DNA from: Jacaranda mimosifolia
Taxonomy: Eukaryota; Streptophyta; Magnoliopsida; Lamiales; Bignoniaceae
Reading direction: 5' to 3'
DNA length: 64,000 nt
Assembly: GCA_018894105.1 (NCBI GenBank)
Contig: CM032128.1
Location: 33,999,299 to 34,063,298, forward strand
Part shown: piece by piece, positions 12,521 through 22,956 of the stretch
Position numbering within the stretch: position 1 is the stretch's first letter
How the letters are laid out: every line of letters starts with the position of its first letter
Notes under the pieces: generated by a model
Databases searched by the model: none
Seen by the model: only the letters and a program-made list of their open reading frames with translations
What the model was told of the DNA's origin: nothing
Program-made: the position numbers and the translations under genes

Positions 12521-13708
12521 ATGCTGCTTCGACCTATTCTATCAAGAATATACAAAAATCAACGCTTCGCCAATTTCTGTATTCTCAAAAATGTAGAGCC
12601 CTCACTTGTGAGCCAAGGAAATGGAAGTTCTTCATCAACTTTCAATAAAAAATGGCAAGGAAAAGGGTATGTTATTTCCTACCTGGTGAATTCATGTGGG
12701 TTATCTCCAGAAAAGGCTATTTCTGCTTCTAAAAGGGTGCATTTTGATAGCCCAGATGAACCAAATGCTGTTCTGAACTTTCTTGAGAAACAGGGTTTTA
12801 GCAAAGCACAAATTGCTGAGCTAGTGAGAAAACAGCCGGAGGTTCTGTTATTCAATCCTAAGAAGTCCCTTTCTCCGAAGATTGAATTTTTGTTGCAGTT
12901 AACTGAGATGTCTGAGACAGATGTTCTGAGAACGTTTACAAGGTACCCTGAGTTATTCACTAAAAGATTGGAGCACAGGATGGTACCCATTTATGATTAC
13001 CTGAAGGATATAATTGGAGCTAAAAAGGCTGATACTCTTTTAAAACGGGGATCCTGGGTTTTCACTCATGATCTTGAGAATAGAGTTATCCCAAATGTGG
13101 ATTTCTTGAAGGAGGTTGGAGTGCCCAAACCGTGCATCCGGTTAGCATTATATAACTTTCCAAAGATCTTTTCGCTACAAAAGTCTGAGTTCAGGGAAAT
13201 TGTTGCGGAGGTGAAGCAAATGGGTTTTGATCCGTCGAAATCGATGTTTGTATGCGCTATACATGCCCGGACAAGGAAGGGAAATAGAGTTCTATGGGAT
13301 CGATGCTATGAAGTTTATAGTAAATGGGGTTGGTCCGAGGATGACATCCACATGGCATTTAGAAAGCATCCTAATTGTATGCTTCTGTCTAAGAAGAAAA
13401 TCTCGACAGCCCTCGATTTCCTAGTTAACAAGATAGGGCGGGAGTCCAGATCAGTGGCAAGAAATCCACAAGTTCTCTTTTTTAATATGGAGAAGAGAAT
13501 AGTTCCTAGGTGCTCCATTGTTCATCTCTTGTCCTTGAAGGGTTTAGTTAAGAAAGATTGGAGCTTGGGTAGCATCCTCAACCCTGCAGAGAAATATTTC
13601 CTGGAAAAGTATGTGATAAGATATACTGAGAAACTGCCCCAACTTCATGATATATATCTATCAGGGAAGGCAGGGTTTTGGGATCTTACATCTGTTGAAG
13701 GTGGTTAG
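12521..13708 (+). CDS. mTERF family protein A1 (single exon, 395 aa)
   Basis: Predicted organellar nucleic-acid-binding protein of the mitochondrial transcription termination factor family; such proteins bind DNA or RNA in mitochondria or plastids and affect transcription or RNA processing. The basic, acid-free N-terminus (MLLRPILSRIYKNQRFANFC) looks like an organelle-targeting peptide. From about residue 55 a series of roughly 30-35-residue helical mTERF repeats follows, each with the pattern hydrophobic-x-x-x-G-(F/V), then a later P-x-(L/I): GFSKAQIAELVRKQPEVLL, EMSETDVLRTFTRYPELF, GVPKPCIRLALYNFPKIF, GWSEDDIHMAFRKHPNCML. The start is set by the MLLRPIL start shared with A3, A5, A6 and A7. 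The frame is open 26 codons further upstream, but only from a GTG in the leader. It resembles the expanded Arabidopsis group around At5g07900 and the chromosome 1 mTERF cluster; orthology was not tested. A DUF255 tail fossil follows 74 nt after the stop. Confidence 0.93.
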   Translation: MLLRPILSRIYKNQRFANFCILKNVEPSLVSQGNGSSSSTFNKKWQGKGYVISYLVNSCGLSPEKAISASKRVHFDSPDEPNAVLNFLEKQGFSKAQIAELVRKQPEVLLFNPKKSLSPKIEFLLQLTEMSETDVLRTFTRYPELFTKRLEHRMVPIYDYLKDIIGAKKADTLLKRGSWVFTHDLENRVIPNVDFLKEVGVPKPCIRLALYNFPKIFSLQKSEFREIVAEVKQMGFDPSKSMFVCAIHARTRKGNRVLWDRCYEVYSKWGWSEDDIHMAFRKHPNCMLLSKKKISTALDFLVNKIGRESRSVARNPQVLFFNMEKRIVPRCSIVHLLSLKGLVKKDWSLGSILNPAEKYFLEKYVIRYTEKLPQLHDIYLSGKAGFWDLTSVEGG

Positions 13709-13782
13709 CTTCTACAATTTTTCTTCTAATTTGGTGCTATATCTTTTCTGTGTCTAGAATTCAGAAGTCCTTTGTCATTTAT

Positions 13783-14324
13783 GATCCTAGACACTTGTGC
13801 AGACTACTCAATTTGCATCCTGATATTTTATGTCCTGTTTACGTATGTGCCTGTGCCATTTGCAACTGAATACAAGTGATTCAATTGACCTTTCTAATGT
13901 AATAGGAAATTGGATTCTAGGAGGATCATAATGGGAAGGTTGCTCTCATGGCCAACAACAAGTTCGCAGCTGACAAGGTTCTGAGGATTTCACATGTAGT
14001 CCTTCAGTCCACGATCCAAATTCCCTTGAATCTCTGGTCTCAAAGTAACTTCCTAGCTTAGTGCCTTAGTCTGTTTTTAGGTTGGAGTACCATAAGTTAG
14101 CTCTGATGTCGCAGACTCGTAGCTTTTTCAGTCTGTTGAGAGCCGGTTTGATTTCCTTCCTAGTTTCTTGTATATGCTTACTGTGACTTGATTAGGAAGA
14201 ATATGCTGATCATGTCTTGTTTGGCAGGGTTTTGAAAAATTGCAGCTTTTATGGAGGAATCTTGACCTCAGATTTGAGAGTTTGTTTCCTCTTTTGGCCT
14301 CCTTGATCTTTAATTTGCTGTTAG
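13783..14324 (+). pseudogene. DUF255 gene tail fossil after A1
   Basis: Begins with GATCCTAGACACTTGT, matching the end of exon 11 of the DUF255 gene (GATCCTAATAAAACTGT). It continues through last-intron sequence, then exon 12 at 13876-14048 (AGTGATTCAATTGACC; GCTCTCATGGCCAACAACAA; CTGACAAGGTTCTGAGG; CTCAAAGTAAC) and 3'UTR blocks to TTTGCTGTTAG. Small deletions break the frame. Same strand as the mTERF gene. Confidence 0.85.
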
Positions 14325-15720
14325 TTGACAGATGAAAAAATCAAGGGGTTCGGTTTTGATAATTCTGTTCTAGCTACACAAAAAGCTTTTACTTCACAAA
14401 CTGTTTCTCCACTTGATGCCAACTCCTTTCAAGTTTGATTTACTATGTCTGTTTACTCATAGTTTACTGTATTTGATTATGTACTAAAGCTGTAAGTATT
14501 ACACAACCTACCAAGATTTTATGCACTAGAACTTCTTAAGAATCAACGTGTCCTATGTTAGCTGTTCAAGATGGGATTGAACCTACTAGGTAGGTTTTCG
14601 GTTGAATTAATGTGGTGAGGTTGTGACAATCTTGGAATTTATCAAATGATTACTCATAAAATAGAAACTCCTTTCTTAACTGTAATTAGTAGAAGTGATA
14701 CTGATAATAATTGATCCACATAAAAGGGATGCATAGGATGGCATTTACATGTATTATTAGACACTCTCAAATTGAAGAGCGGATACTAATACTGTGGATT
14801 TTTGTATTTTCATTAATAATTGCCAAAGTTGTATGATTATTTCTAACGCTCAAATTAGTGAATAGTTGGAAAATTAGAGAATCGAATAATTGTTAAGATA
14901 AAATTACACATGTAGTCGTGAGTCGGTAATTTATAGTAGTATGCCAAATGATGGTTGATGTATTATTAATATATTTGAATTTGAATTATAGGCACTATAG
15001 GAATAGTCACAAATTGTGTGAGATTAACTCGGGCCTAGTCAATTTATATAAAAAACACATGATGTTTGGTCATTTTATTTAGGTATGAAGATAAATAGAT
15101 TTTTTTCATGGATTTTTCATATTAAAATTCAATAGAAATAGCAAAAATTAGTGAAAATTGATGATTACAAGTAGGTGGTGGACTAAAATTTGCTCAACCC
15201 AACCTAATCCACACAGTTATGGGCTATGTTGGGCCTTTGAATTTCAAAATAATTGAGTTTAGATGAGTTTTATTAAGTTTTGATTTAAAAATAAATTTAA
15301 GTATGCCCAAATGCCAAAATAAATTTTAAAAATAAATATATAGTTTAATAAATAGGTGCCAATACATAATAATATTATTATTATATTTTGAAATATTTCT
15401 CAGACAACTCAGTAAATGAAAAAGATTTTTATTTTTTTGAACCAAATTAAATTTGATCTAACTCACTTTTAACTAAATTTATTTTAAATTCAATTTATGT
15501 CAACCTGAATCAAATTCAAACAAATACACTTATTAATCATTTTTAAATTTAAATACAAGACCAAAATCCTAAGGCACTAATGAATAAATGAGTTCTCTTT
15601 TTTTTGTTTTCTTTTTTCCTGAAAACCTCCTTTCTTAATTTTAAATCGAACTCCATTTTTACTTTAATAAACCTTTTGTTTTTCAAATTCCCCAACTTAC
15701 CTTTTCTAATTTCTTCCCTC
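14325..15720. other. Array spacer A1-A2
   Basis: AT-rich, non-coding. It matches the A4-A5 spacer (27007-29066) block by block (for example AGAATCAACRTGT, GATGGGATTGAACCTACTAG, ATGTTTGGTCATTTTATTTA), but lacks the MITE and SINE found there. No independent gene is seen. Confidence 0.7.
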
Positions 15721-15722
15721 GG

Positions 15723-15825
15723 CCCTAAATCTAAGGTTTTTAATTGAGCCACCTTGCTATATTGGCGGATGACAGCAGCGGTGAAGCTTTAACCTCAGAA
15801 GATAATTCTTCCAATTGTTCATCCC
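15723..15825 (+). pseudogene. Orphan 5' leader of mTERF copy A2
   Basis: Holds CCCTAAATCTAAGGTTTTTA, ATTGAGCCACCTTGCTATAT and the seven-codon upstream ORF (15769-15792, MTAAVKL). It runs to CCAATTGTTCATCC, exactly as in the A5 leader (29067-29174). Instead of the start codon the retrotransposon LTR follows. Confidence 0.85.
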
Positions 15826-16237
15826 CTTGGCTTCAGCTCGGCCATTCCCATGGCTTCAGCTCGGCCATTCCCATCAACTCAGCTCTACCCTTGGCTTCAG
15901 TTCGGCCTTTCCCATGGGTTCAGCTCGGCCCTTCTTATGGATTCAGCTCAGCTCTTGGCTTCAGCTCGGCCCTTCCCATGGGTTCAGCTCGGCCCTTCCT
16001 ATGGGTTCAGCTCAACTTTACCCTTGGCTTCAGCTCGGCCCTTCCTTTCAGCTTAGCCCTGCCCTTGGCTTCAGCTCGGCCCTTTCCATGGGTTCAGCTC
16101 GGCCCTTTCCATGGGTTCAGCTCGGCCCTTCCCATGGGTTCAGCTCGGCTCTTCCCATGAGTTCAGTTATAATAATTGTTGGGTAGTCACCTCAGGTCTG
16201 ATGTATGTCTTTAGCTCGGGCTATTACAGATGTGTCA
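15826..16237 (-). repeat. Truncated 3' LTR with 23-bp minisatellite
   Basis: About 330 bp of tandem TTCAGCTCGGCCCTTCCCAT-GGG units (23 bp, some shortened), followed by TTCAGTTATAATAATT, GTAGTCACCTCAGGTCTGAT and TTTAGCTCGGGCTATTACAG. It ends GTGTCA against the polypurine tract. The half of the LTR expected to start TGATGCAC is absent. Open frames across the minisatellite are a consequence of the repeat. Confidence 0.85.
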
Positions 16238-16339
16238 CATCTCCCCCCCACAAACTAGTTCAAAAAGGTTTTGAACTGTGACCAAGCCTGAGCTAAAGAT
16301 GGACTATGGTTATTTGTTGTCCCTAATTCAATTTTTTTT

Positions 16340-16660
16340 CTTTTTTTTGAGATGAGGTGCAAGGACCAAGCAACGCGTCTGGGGCCAAGCCACGGGGCGC
16401 TGGGCCACTCGTGATGCGGACTGTCGGAGAACCCAGGTCGAGGTGATCTTGGCCGGGCTGCGCGAGATGCTCGGTGCCGCGTAGAGCGCACGGTGTCGAG
16501 AAGAGCCTGGCCGAGCTACGCGCACGGTGCCGGGATGTTGGCGCGCGCGGTTGTGGGGCGCTCTGGCGGCCGTGCTGTTGAGGCCGTGCGTCCTCTCCCG
16601 CGTTTCCATTGGGAGGTTCACCTTTCCAACCCATCCAAGCTGCCTTGGCATTCCCCCCTT
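16340..16660. other. GC-rich patch inside the retrotransposon
   Basis: A strongly GC-rich block (many CGCGC, GGCCG, GCCGTGC) between the polypurine tract and the 68-bp array, unlike the AT-rich surroundings. Several overlapping open frames exist on both strands, as expected from the base composition. None resembles a known domain. Confidence 0.6.
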
Positions 16661-16666
16661 CGGCAA

Positions 16667-17393
16667 GGACATTCGTCTTTTGCATGTTAGACCTGGCGAG
16701 CTGATTTTCAGTAGGGCATAGCCCTTTCAGTTTGGACATTCATCCTAAGCATACGGAATCAAAAGAGCTAATTTTCAGTTGAGCATTCGCCCCTTTCATT
16801 TGGACATTCGTCCTTTGCATATGGAATCAGTTGAGCTGATTTTCAGATGGGCATTTGCCCCTTCAGTTTGGACATTCGTCATTTGCATATGGAATCAGCC
16901 GATCTGATTTTCAGACGGGCATTCCCCCCTTCAGTTTGGACATTCGTCCTTTGCATATGGAATCAGCCGAGCTGATTTTTAGACGAGCATTCACCCCTTC
17001 GGTTTGGACATTCGTCCTTTGCATATGGAATTAGCCGAGCTGATTTTCAGTAGGGCATTCGCCCCTTCAGTTTGGACATTCGTCCTTTGCATATGGAATC
17101 AGTCGAGCTGATTTTCAGACGAGCATTCGCCCCTTCAGTTTGGACATTCGTCCTTTGCATATGGAATCAGCTGATCTGATTTTCAGACGGGCATTCGTCC
17201 CTTCAGTTTTGACATTCGTCCTTTGCATATGGAATCAACCAAGCTGATTTTCAGGCGGGCATTCGCCCATTCAGTTTGGACATTCGTCCTTTGCGTATGG
17301 AATTAGCTGAGCTGATTTTCAGTAGGGCATCCGCCCCTTCTACTTGGAATTAGTCCATTGCATATCAGATCAGCCGAGCTGATTTTCAGTATT
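16667..17393. repeat. 68-bp tandem array, about 11 copies
   Basis: Units begin GGACATTCGTCCTTTGCATA, continue TGGAATCAGCCGAGCTGATT and TTCAGACGGGCATTCGCCCC, and end TTCAGTTT. The first two copies and the last are the most diverged, as is usual for array edges. It sits in the non-coding interior of the gag-only element. Confidence 0.93.
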
Positions 17394-17562
17394 GGGGAAT
17401 GAATAAATGACAGAACTTCAAAACAACTTACAAGAAATCGAAACTATTTCGGGACTAAACCTCAACAAAAACAAATGCCAAGGTAAAGAAGAACTAGTAA
17501 TGCAAATTTCAGGTTTTAGCCCGATCCACAAATTCATTCAACTGCCCATCTCGCGCTAGCTG

Positions 17563-19200
17563 CTATAACTCATTTCGGAGATGATCGCATTCTTCTGTCA
17601 TGTGCCCATTCTCGTTGTGGAAACGATAAAACTTATCTGACTTGGGACTCCTTGGAGGGTCTCTATAGGTGTGTGGCCACCGCAGTAGGTTGAGATGCTC
17701 AATAACCTGCATGACCTGCTCCCTTGGCAGCCTCAAGGGGGTGTAGTAGTCAAACTTGGGACTCATCATTGACGTGGCCTTCACCTGCCGTACAAGTGCT
17801 GTTCTGAACCTCTTTCCTGCTTGGGCTTTTTGGCGGCAAGATCTTCCCTTCTCTCCTTTTTCTTTTACCTCAACTCCTTCTCCTTCGCCTCACTATCCTC
17901 CTCTTCATGGATGTATTTCTCCGTACGACACAGGAGTTCGTCATAACTATCTGCCGGTTTTCTACTCAGACCCAAAAAAAGGGCCAGGTCGAAGTCCTTG
18001 GGCAAAAGCATTGCTTAACAACTCTGGAGTGGTTGATGGGACCTCTAAAGCAGCTGTGGTGAATCGCCTAACAAAACTCCTCAAGCTCTCTCCCTATCGA
18101 AATGAAAGCAGGCTCTGTGCACTCCGTCGATATTGCTTGCTACTGGTGAACTGATGTAGGAACTTTCGGGCGAACTCATCAAATGTATGAATAGACCTGG
18201 ATGGCAATTGCCCAAACCACATCTAAGCAACTCCTCCCAGAGTAGTAAGGAAAGTTCTGCATTTCACTCCATCCGAAAATTGATACAATAAGGACAAATT
18301 TTTGAACTCGCACAAGTGATCAACAGGGTCTGTAGTACCCATTTACCTGGTCATGCTGAAAGATTTGTGATTCTTTGGGAAGGGGTCATGGAGTATGGCT
18401 TTGATGAAGGGTGAAGCCTTAATCTTTTCCCTTACCTTTCTTTCCATCTTCCTTCTCATCTCACCCAACTCTCTTCTCATTTCCTCTATTCCTGCAACCA
18501 AATTTGCCCGGGGGTTCTATTTCTTATCTAGGACATGCCTCACAGACACCTGACTTTCCGCCATTGCTTTTGCCTCTGCAGCCATATAGGTGTGGATCCT
18601 TATATCGACTCCTTAGGCAAACCACAAATGCCACCCGTCTTCACTGGCTCATCTAATGCTCCCATCGGTTCCACCGTTGCCTTGTGCCCTCCTTCCATAA
18701 ACAATCCTAAATTATTGGGGAAATGCGGCTCAGCTATCACCGTGCCTAATGCGATTGCTCCAGAAATGAGGGCTGTCCTGGGACTTTGAGCAGTGGTTCC
18801 ACCCACAGGCCTAGGTGCCACCGGCGTGGCCGTCATCCTCGCCGGAGGTGTGGGGTTAGCTAACCCTGGGGCAGGGGGGAAAAGGCACTGGACTGGGAGA
18901 TAGAATGTTGGGTGCAATTCCCAGAAAGGTAGGGAATGACCATTCAGCTTGGCGGCATCGGCAGGGGTGTTGCGTGCGTCGCTCCGGCGGACTGAGTAGA
19001 AGCGATGATGCCAAATGTCAACCGCATGAAGTTAGCCAACTGCTCAGTGGTCATTTGTCCCACCATCGGAGGTATTGGGGAGGTTTTTCCTCCCGTAACA
19101 GCTGTCGGCGCCGCAGCCATTGTGGGCGGGGCTGTGGCGGCTATGGCTATCTGCTCACTCTGCATCGTCATCCTCATATCTGTCTCTCCATTATCTCCTG
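17563..19200 (-). pseudogene. Degenerate Ty3/gypsy gag
   Basis: Read on the - strand. An N-terminal part (19177-18600) is rich in Ala, Pro and Thr. The retrotransposon gag domain lies at about 18430-17900, with recognisable DPVDHLCEFKNL, VKCRTFLTTLGG and GESLRSFVRRFT. A partial zinc-knuckle-like segment (FHNENGHMTEECDHL) follows near 17600. Several in-frame stops and shifts interrupt it, so no full Gag can be made from this copy. Confidence 0.8.
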
Positions 19201-19256
19201 AATTACCATTCTCACGTCTTGTCTCTTAATCTAGTTTCCCACAGACAGCGCCAAAT

Positions 19257-20032
19257 TGATGCACAAAAATAATCTGTAAAAGCACCAATCAACAGAAACA
19301 AGAACAATTCTCTTTTTCTGAAAAAAAAAAAAAGTCTCAATATCCGATCTGCCTTACAACTTTTTCCTAAGGCATTTTATCTGACTAAGCATCCCACTAG
19401 TTGGGTTCATAACTGCCCACTAAAACACCCACTATCTTGTTACAACTGAACCAATAAAATGGATCCACGTGTAGCCCATGTTCCTCCTTTCTCGGTCGTG
19501 CATGGCACTATAGGAACCAAAGCAAATTTGAGTGCAGCGCGGCTCTTCCCTTGGCTTCATCTCAGCTCAACCCTTGGCTTCAGCTCGGCCATTCCCATGG
19601 GTTCAGCTTGGCCCTTTCCATGGGTTTAGCTTAGCTCTTCCTTTTAACTCAGCTCTACCCTGGGTTCAGCTTGGCCCTTCCTATGGGTTCAGCTCAACCC
19701 TTCCTTTCAGCTCAGCTCTTGGCTTCAGCTCGGCCCTTCCCATGGGTTCAGCTCGGCCCTTCCTTTCAGCTCAGCTCTTCCCTTCAGCTTAGCTCTACCT
19801 TTAGCTTCAGCTCGGCCTTTCCCATGGGTTCAGCTCAGTTCTTCCCTTCAGCTCAGCTTTACCCTTGGCTTCAGCTCGGCCCTTCCTTTCAGCTCATCTC
19901 TACCCTTGGCTTCAACTCGGCCCTTTCCATGGGTTCAGCTCGGCTCTACCCATGAGTTCAGTTATAATAATTTTTGGGTAGTCACCTCAGGTCTGATGTA
20001 TGTCTTTAGCTCGGGCTATTACAGACGTATCA
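19257..20032 (-). repeat. Complete 5' LTR with 23-bp minisatellite
   Basis: 776 bp, TG..CA ends on the + strand. The minisatellite occupies about 19545-19960. The last 60 bp match the other LTR nearly base for base. It ends directly against mTERF A2 codons (AAAGGCTTATCCCAAATG). Confidence 0.88.
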
Positions 20033-20661
20033 AAAGGCTTATCCCAAATGTGGATTTCTTGAAGGAGCTTGGAGTGCCCCAACATTGTAGCCGGTTAGCA
20101 TTGTTTCACTTTCCCGAAATCTTCTGGTTGCAAGATGTTGAGTTCAGGCAAGTTGTTGAGGAGGTGAAGCAAATGGGTTTTGATACGTTGAAATCGATTT
20201 TCGTATTTGCCATACATGCCTGCTCTGGGAGGACAAATATAGCTTTATGGGATCGATGCTATGAAGTTTATAGTAAATGGGGTTCGTCGAAAGATGACAT
20301 TCATATGGCATTTAGAAAGCATCCTAATTGTATGCTTTTGTCTGAAAGGAAAATCTCAACAACCCTTGATTTCCTAGTTAACAAATTAGGTCGGGAGTCC
20401 AGATCGGTGGCTGGATGTCCACAAATTCTCTTCTATAGTATGGAGAAGAGAATAGTTCCTAGGTGCTCCATTGTTCATCTCTTGTCCTTGAAGGGTTTAG
20501 TAGAGAAAGAATGGAGCTTGAGTAGTGTCCTTGGCCCTGCAGAGAAAGATTTCCTGGACAAGCATGTGACAAGATATACTGAGAAACTGTCCCAACTCTA
20601 TGATGTTTATCTATCAAGGAAAGAAGGGTTGTGGAATCTTAAATCTGCTGAAGAAGTTTAG
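20033..20661 (+). pseudogene. mTERF copy A2, 3' half
   Basis: Resumes in frame at KRLIPNVDFLKELGVPQHC and continues to the normal C-terminus (YDVYLSRKEGLWNLKSAEEV). It is closest to A5: both have HFPEIFW, QDVEFRQVVEEV and SSVLGPAEKDFLDK. The start, targeting peptide and first five or so repeats are missing. No in-frame stop has accumulated in the 3' half, which suggests a fairly recent disruption. The open frame reaches back into the LTR, but that is chance. Confidence 0.88.
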
Positions 20662-20742
20662 CTCCTACAATTTTATGTCTAATTCGGTGCTCTATCTTTT
20701 CTGTGTCTAGTATTCTGCAGTCGTCTGTCATGTCTGTTCTAT

Positions 20743-21264
20743 CCGCTCCTAACACTTGTACTAACAAAACGGTAAGCACTCCCCGGATGGACTGCTCTAT
20801 TTCATTCGCACATTGATGTCCTAAACACTTGTGTGGCTGGGCCATTGTGGACAGGTGATCCACTTACACTACTACTGTCGTGATGTAAAAGGAAACTGAA
20901 TTCTGGGAGGAAATCAATGAATGCTGCCCTCATGGTTTGCATCTGACAAGGTTGTGGCTGTCGTATGTCGGAAGTTCACATGCAGCCGTCTGCTTCATGA
21001 TCCTAATTTTCTTGAAATTCTGCTCTCAACGTGACTTCCTAGCTGAAGTCGATATGTTGGAGTATAATAAGTTAGTTCTTGAATGTCGTAGCATACTCAG
21101 TTACTGTGGACAAAGTCAGTTGGAATCGTGGTTTCTGTATATGCTTACTGTAACTAGCTTAGGAAGCATAGGTTCGAAAATGCAGCATTTCTGAAGGAAT
21201 CGAACTCAGATTTGACAGTTTGTTTCCTCTTTATTGGTCTCTTTGATATCCAATTTGCTGTTAG
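20743..21264 (+). pseudogene. DUF255 gene tail fossil after A2
   Basis: Keeps the exon 11 end and splice-donor-like GGTAAGCACTCC, intron text (ATGTCCTAAACACTTGTGTG), an AGGTGATCCAC exon-12 start, GTTTGCATCTGACAAGGTTG, TTCATGATCCTAATTTTCTT and 3'UTR to TTTGCTGTTAG. The frame is broken by deletions. Confidence 0.85.
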
Positions 21265-22860
21265 TTGAGAGATTGAAAAGTGGAGGATTCAGTGTTGATT
21301 TTCCGCACATTCACCATGGACAGAGTGCTCATCTTCAGAAACTATCTTTTTAGTTGATACCAGCCCTTTGCAGTTTAATCTACTACCTGTGTTTCAAAAT
21401 GATTGCTGGTGCCAACCTCTACTGGTAATTTACTGTATTTGATTATGTACTTGAGTTTTAAGTATTAAATAACATAACAAAATTAAGATTTGAAGATCAT
21501 GAGCACTAGAAATGTTGAAGAATGATCATTTTTTATATTGGCTATTCCGGGACATATCGAAGTGGATTGAACATATTATGTTGATGAGGTTTCTCATAAT
21601 ATACTTTATGATCATTTTCAAGTTCTTAACTGAAAATTTGATGAGCCCTTGTGATTCGAATTAATGAGGCTAAAGTCCTAACAAGTTCTTTAGGTCAATT
21701 CATTGGGTGGGTCACAACTCAAAATAAAAGTTCTTCCATTCTTTAAGAGACCGTTTGGTTTCATTTTCAGTTTTCATAATGTGATGTGAAAATGAAAATG
21801 TATTTGGATGAAATGTTTGGAAATGTAATGATTATGTTGGTTTTAATAGGATGTAGGTGGAGAGAGATGAAAATAATGGAATAGAGAGAGATGACATATA
21901 GATTATTGGAAGAAGATATATAGATTATTGGAGAATGTGTTTTGAAAATGAAAATGAAAATAAAAATAAAAATAATATTGGGTAAAAATGTATAAAAAAA
22001 ATGATGGTTTTTATTTTTGAAATAATAGAAAATATGAAAATAGGGTGTTGAAATGAAACCAAACTGTGCCTAAATTTATAGCATTGAAGGGGCTTTGTGG
22101 TAAGATGGTTCAGCCGTTCAGTAACATCATTTTCACATATATAAATATGAGATTTATATATATAAAATTAAAGATGAGATCTATGATATCGTATGATTTT
22201 GACGATTAATATTTTATTGGTGTGTATTAATTTTTTAAATATTCATTTAATTAGTCTAAGATATTCTCAAATTGAATCAAACCACCCTACCTATATAAAA
22301 TCAAGCATTAAGAAATTAACAATATTTTTTTATCTTTTAAGTTGTTTTGTCAGATCGATCGTCCAATATCTTTTGTCTCTACCCGATGAAAAAAATGAAA
22401 TTATTTCATACGTTGAAAATGATTTGGATTTAGTTTATGATCTATTAAAAGTAGAAGGTGCTCTGATTGGACCTTAATGAAATGTTTTTGATAACAACTG
22501 AGTTACATTACTTTTTCAGTCCAAAAATTCCTTAGATATGATGCAAAGACATGAACTAAATATTTAATCATTTTATCTTCTAATAATTTACCTATGTCAT
22601 AATTCAGTACAAAAAAGATTTGATGAATATTGATAATAACTGACACCAAAATCTAAAAGCACTAAACAAGGATATAAATGATCGAATGGTTAATTAATTT
22701 AATGAAATTATTTTTATACATATAAATATGAAATTTGAATTTTGATGAATTTTTAGTATTCTTAATATATAATATAAATAAATAAATAATATCAAAAAAA
22801 AGGAAAAGAAAAAAACATCCCAACTTATTTCTTACCTCTGCCCCAAAATCTATATCAGCG
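21265..22860. other. Array spacer A2-A3
   Basis: AT-rich and non-coding; matches the A5-A6 spacer (30987-32520) apart from the MITE at 21747-22070. Contains runs such as GATTTGATGAATATTGATAA and CGAATGGTTAATTAATTTAA found in both. Confidence 0.7.
21747..22070. mobile_element. Tourist-like MITE with empty-site evidence
   Basis: Ends GAGACCGTTTGGTTTCATTT and, inverted, GGCACAGTTTGGTTTCATTT. Flanked by TAA on both sides (21744-21746, 22071-22073). The paralogous A5 spacer near 31470 reads through with a single TAA, so it is the empty site. A 3-bp TAA/TTA target fits the PIF/Harbinger superfamily. Confidence 0.85.
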
Positions 22861-22872
22861 CCTGCAGAGTGA

Positions 22873-22956
22873 ATGGTCAAATCGCTGAAGCTTAAACACC
22901 AGAAATTCTTCCCATTCTTCATCTCCACTGCGAGACCCGACCCAAATGCTGCTTAG
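22873..22956 (+). promoter_or_regulatory. Extended upstream ORF of A3 overlapping the start codon
   Basis: Begins MVKSLKL like the seven-codon ORFs of its paralogues. A missing T in the GCTTTAA stop context removes the stop, so the frame runs 27 codons and ends in TAG at 22954-22956, 8 nt past the A of the main ATG (22946). If translated it would compete with the main start. Confidence 0.55.

Larger units (their letters stand above)
15826..20032 (-). mobile_element. Gag-only Ty3/gypsy-type LTR retrotransposon (TR-GAG-like) inside A2
   Basis: Oriented on the - strand. The complete 5' LTR is 19257-20032 (776 bp; + strand begins TGATGCAC and ends GTATCA). Next to it on the - strand is TTTGGCGCTGTCTGTGGGAA, the usual start of the primer-site region in one class of plant gypsy elements. 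The 3' LTR (15826-16237) is truncated at its outer end. It is preceded on the - strand by a polypurine tract, GTGGGGGGGAGATG, directly before the LTR TG. The interior encodes only a broken gag; no protease, reverse transcriptase or integrase is seen, and the space downstream of gag holds a 68-bp repeat array and a GC-rich patch. The element replaced or deleted the first roughly 185 codons of A2. Confidence 0.85.

Noticed and set aside
15744..16186. Three overlapping open frames rich in Ser-Ala-Arg-Pro-Phe repeats
   Set aside because: They arise from the 23-bp LTR minisatellite, which has no stop in any of the three frames; no start context or homology supports a protein.
16255..16739. Arg/Pro/Ala-rich open frames on both strands
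   Set aside because: They follow from the GC-rich patch; no recognisable domain and no support on codon level.
16667..17393. Regular repeats resembling a CRISPR array
   Set aside because: The units are contiguous 68-bp tandem copies without unique spacers, inside a plant retrotransposon.
19532..19955. Similar repeat-rich open frames in the right LTR
   Set aside because: Same minisatellite effect.
22193..22477. 94-codon AT-rich open frame
   Set aside because: Spacer sequence; the paralogous A5-A6 spacer does not keep the frame.
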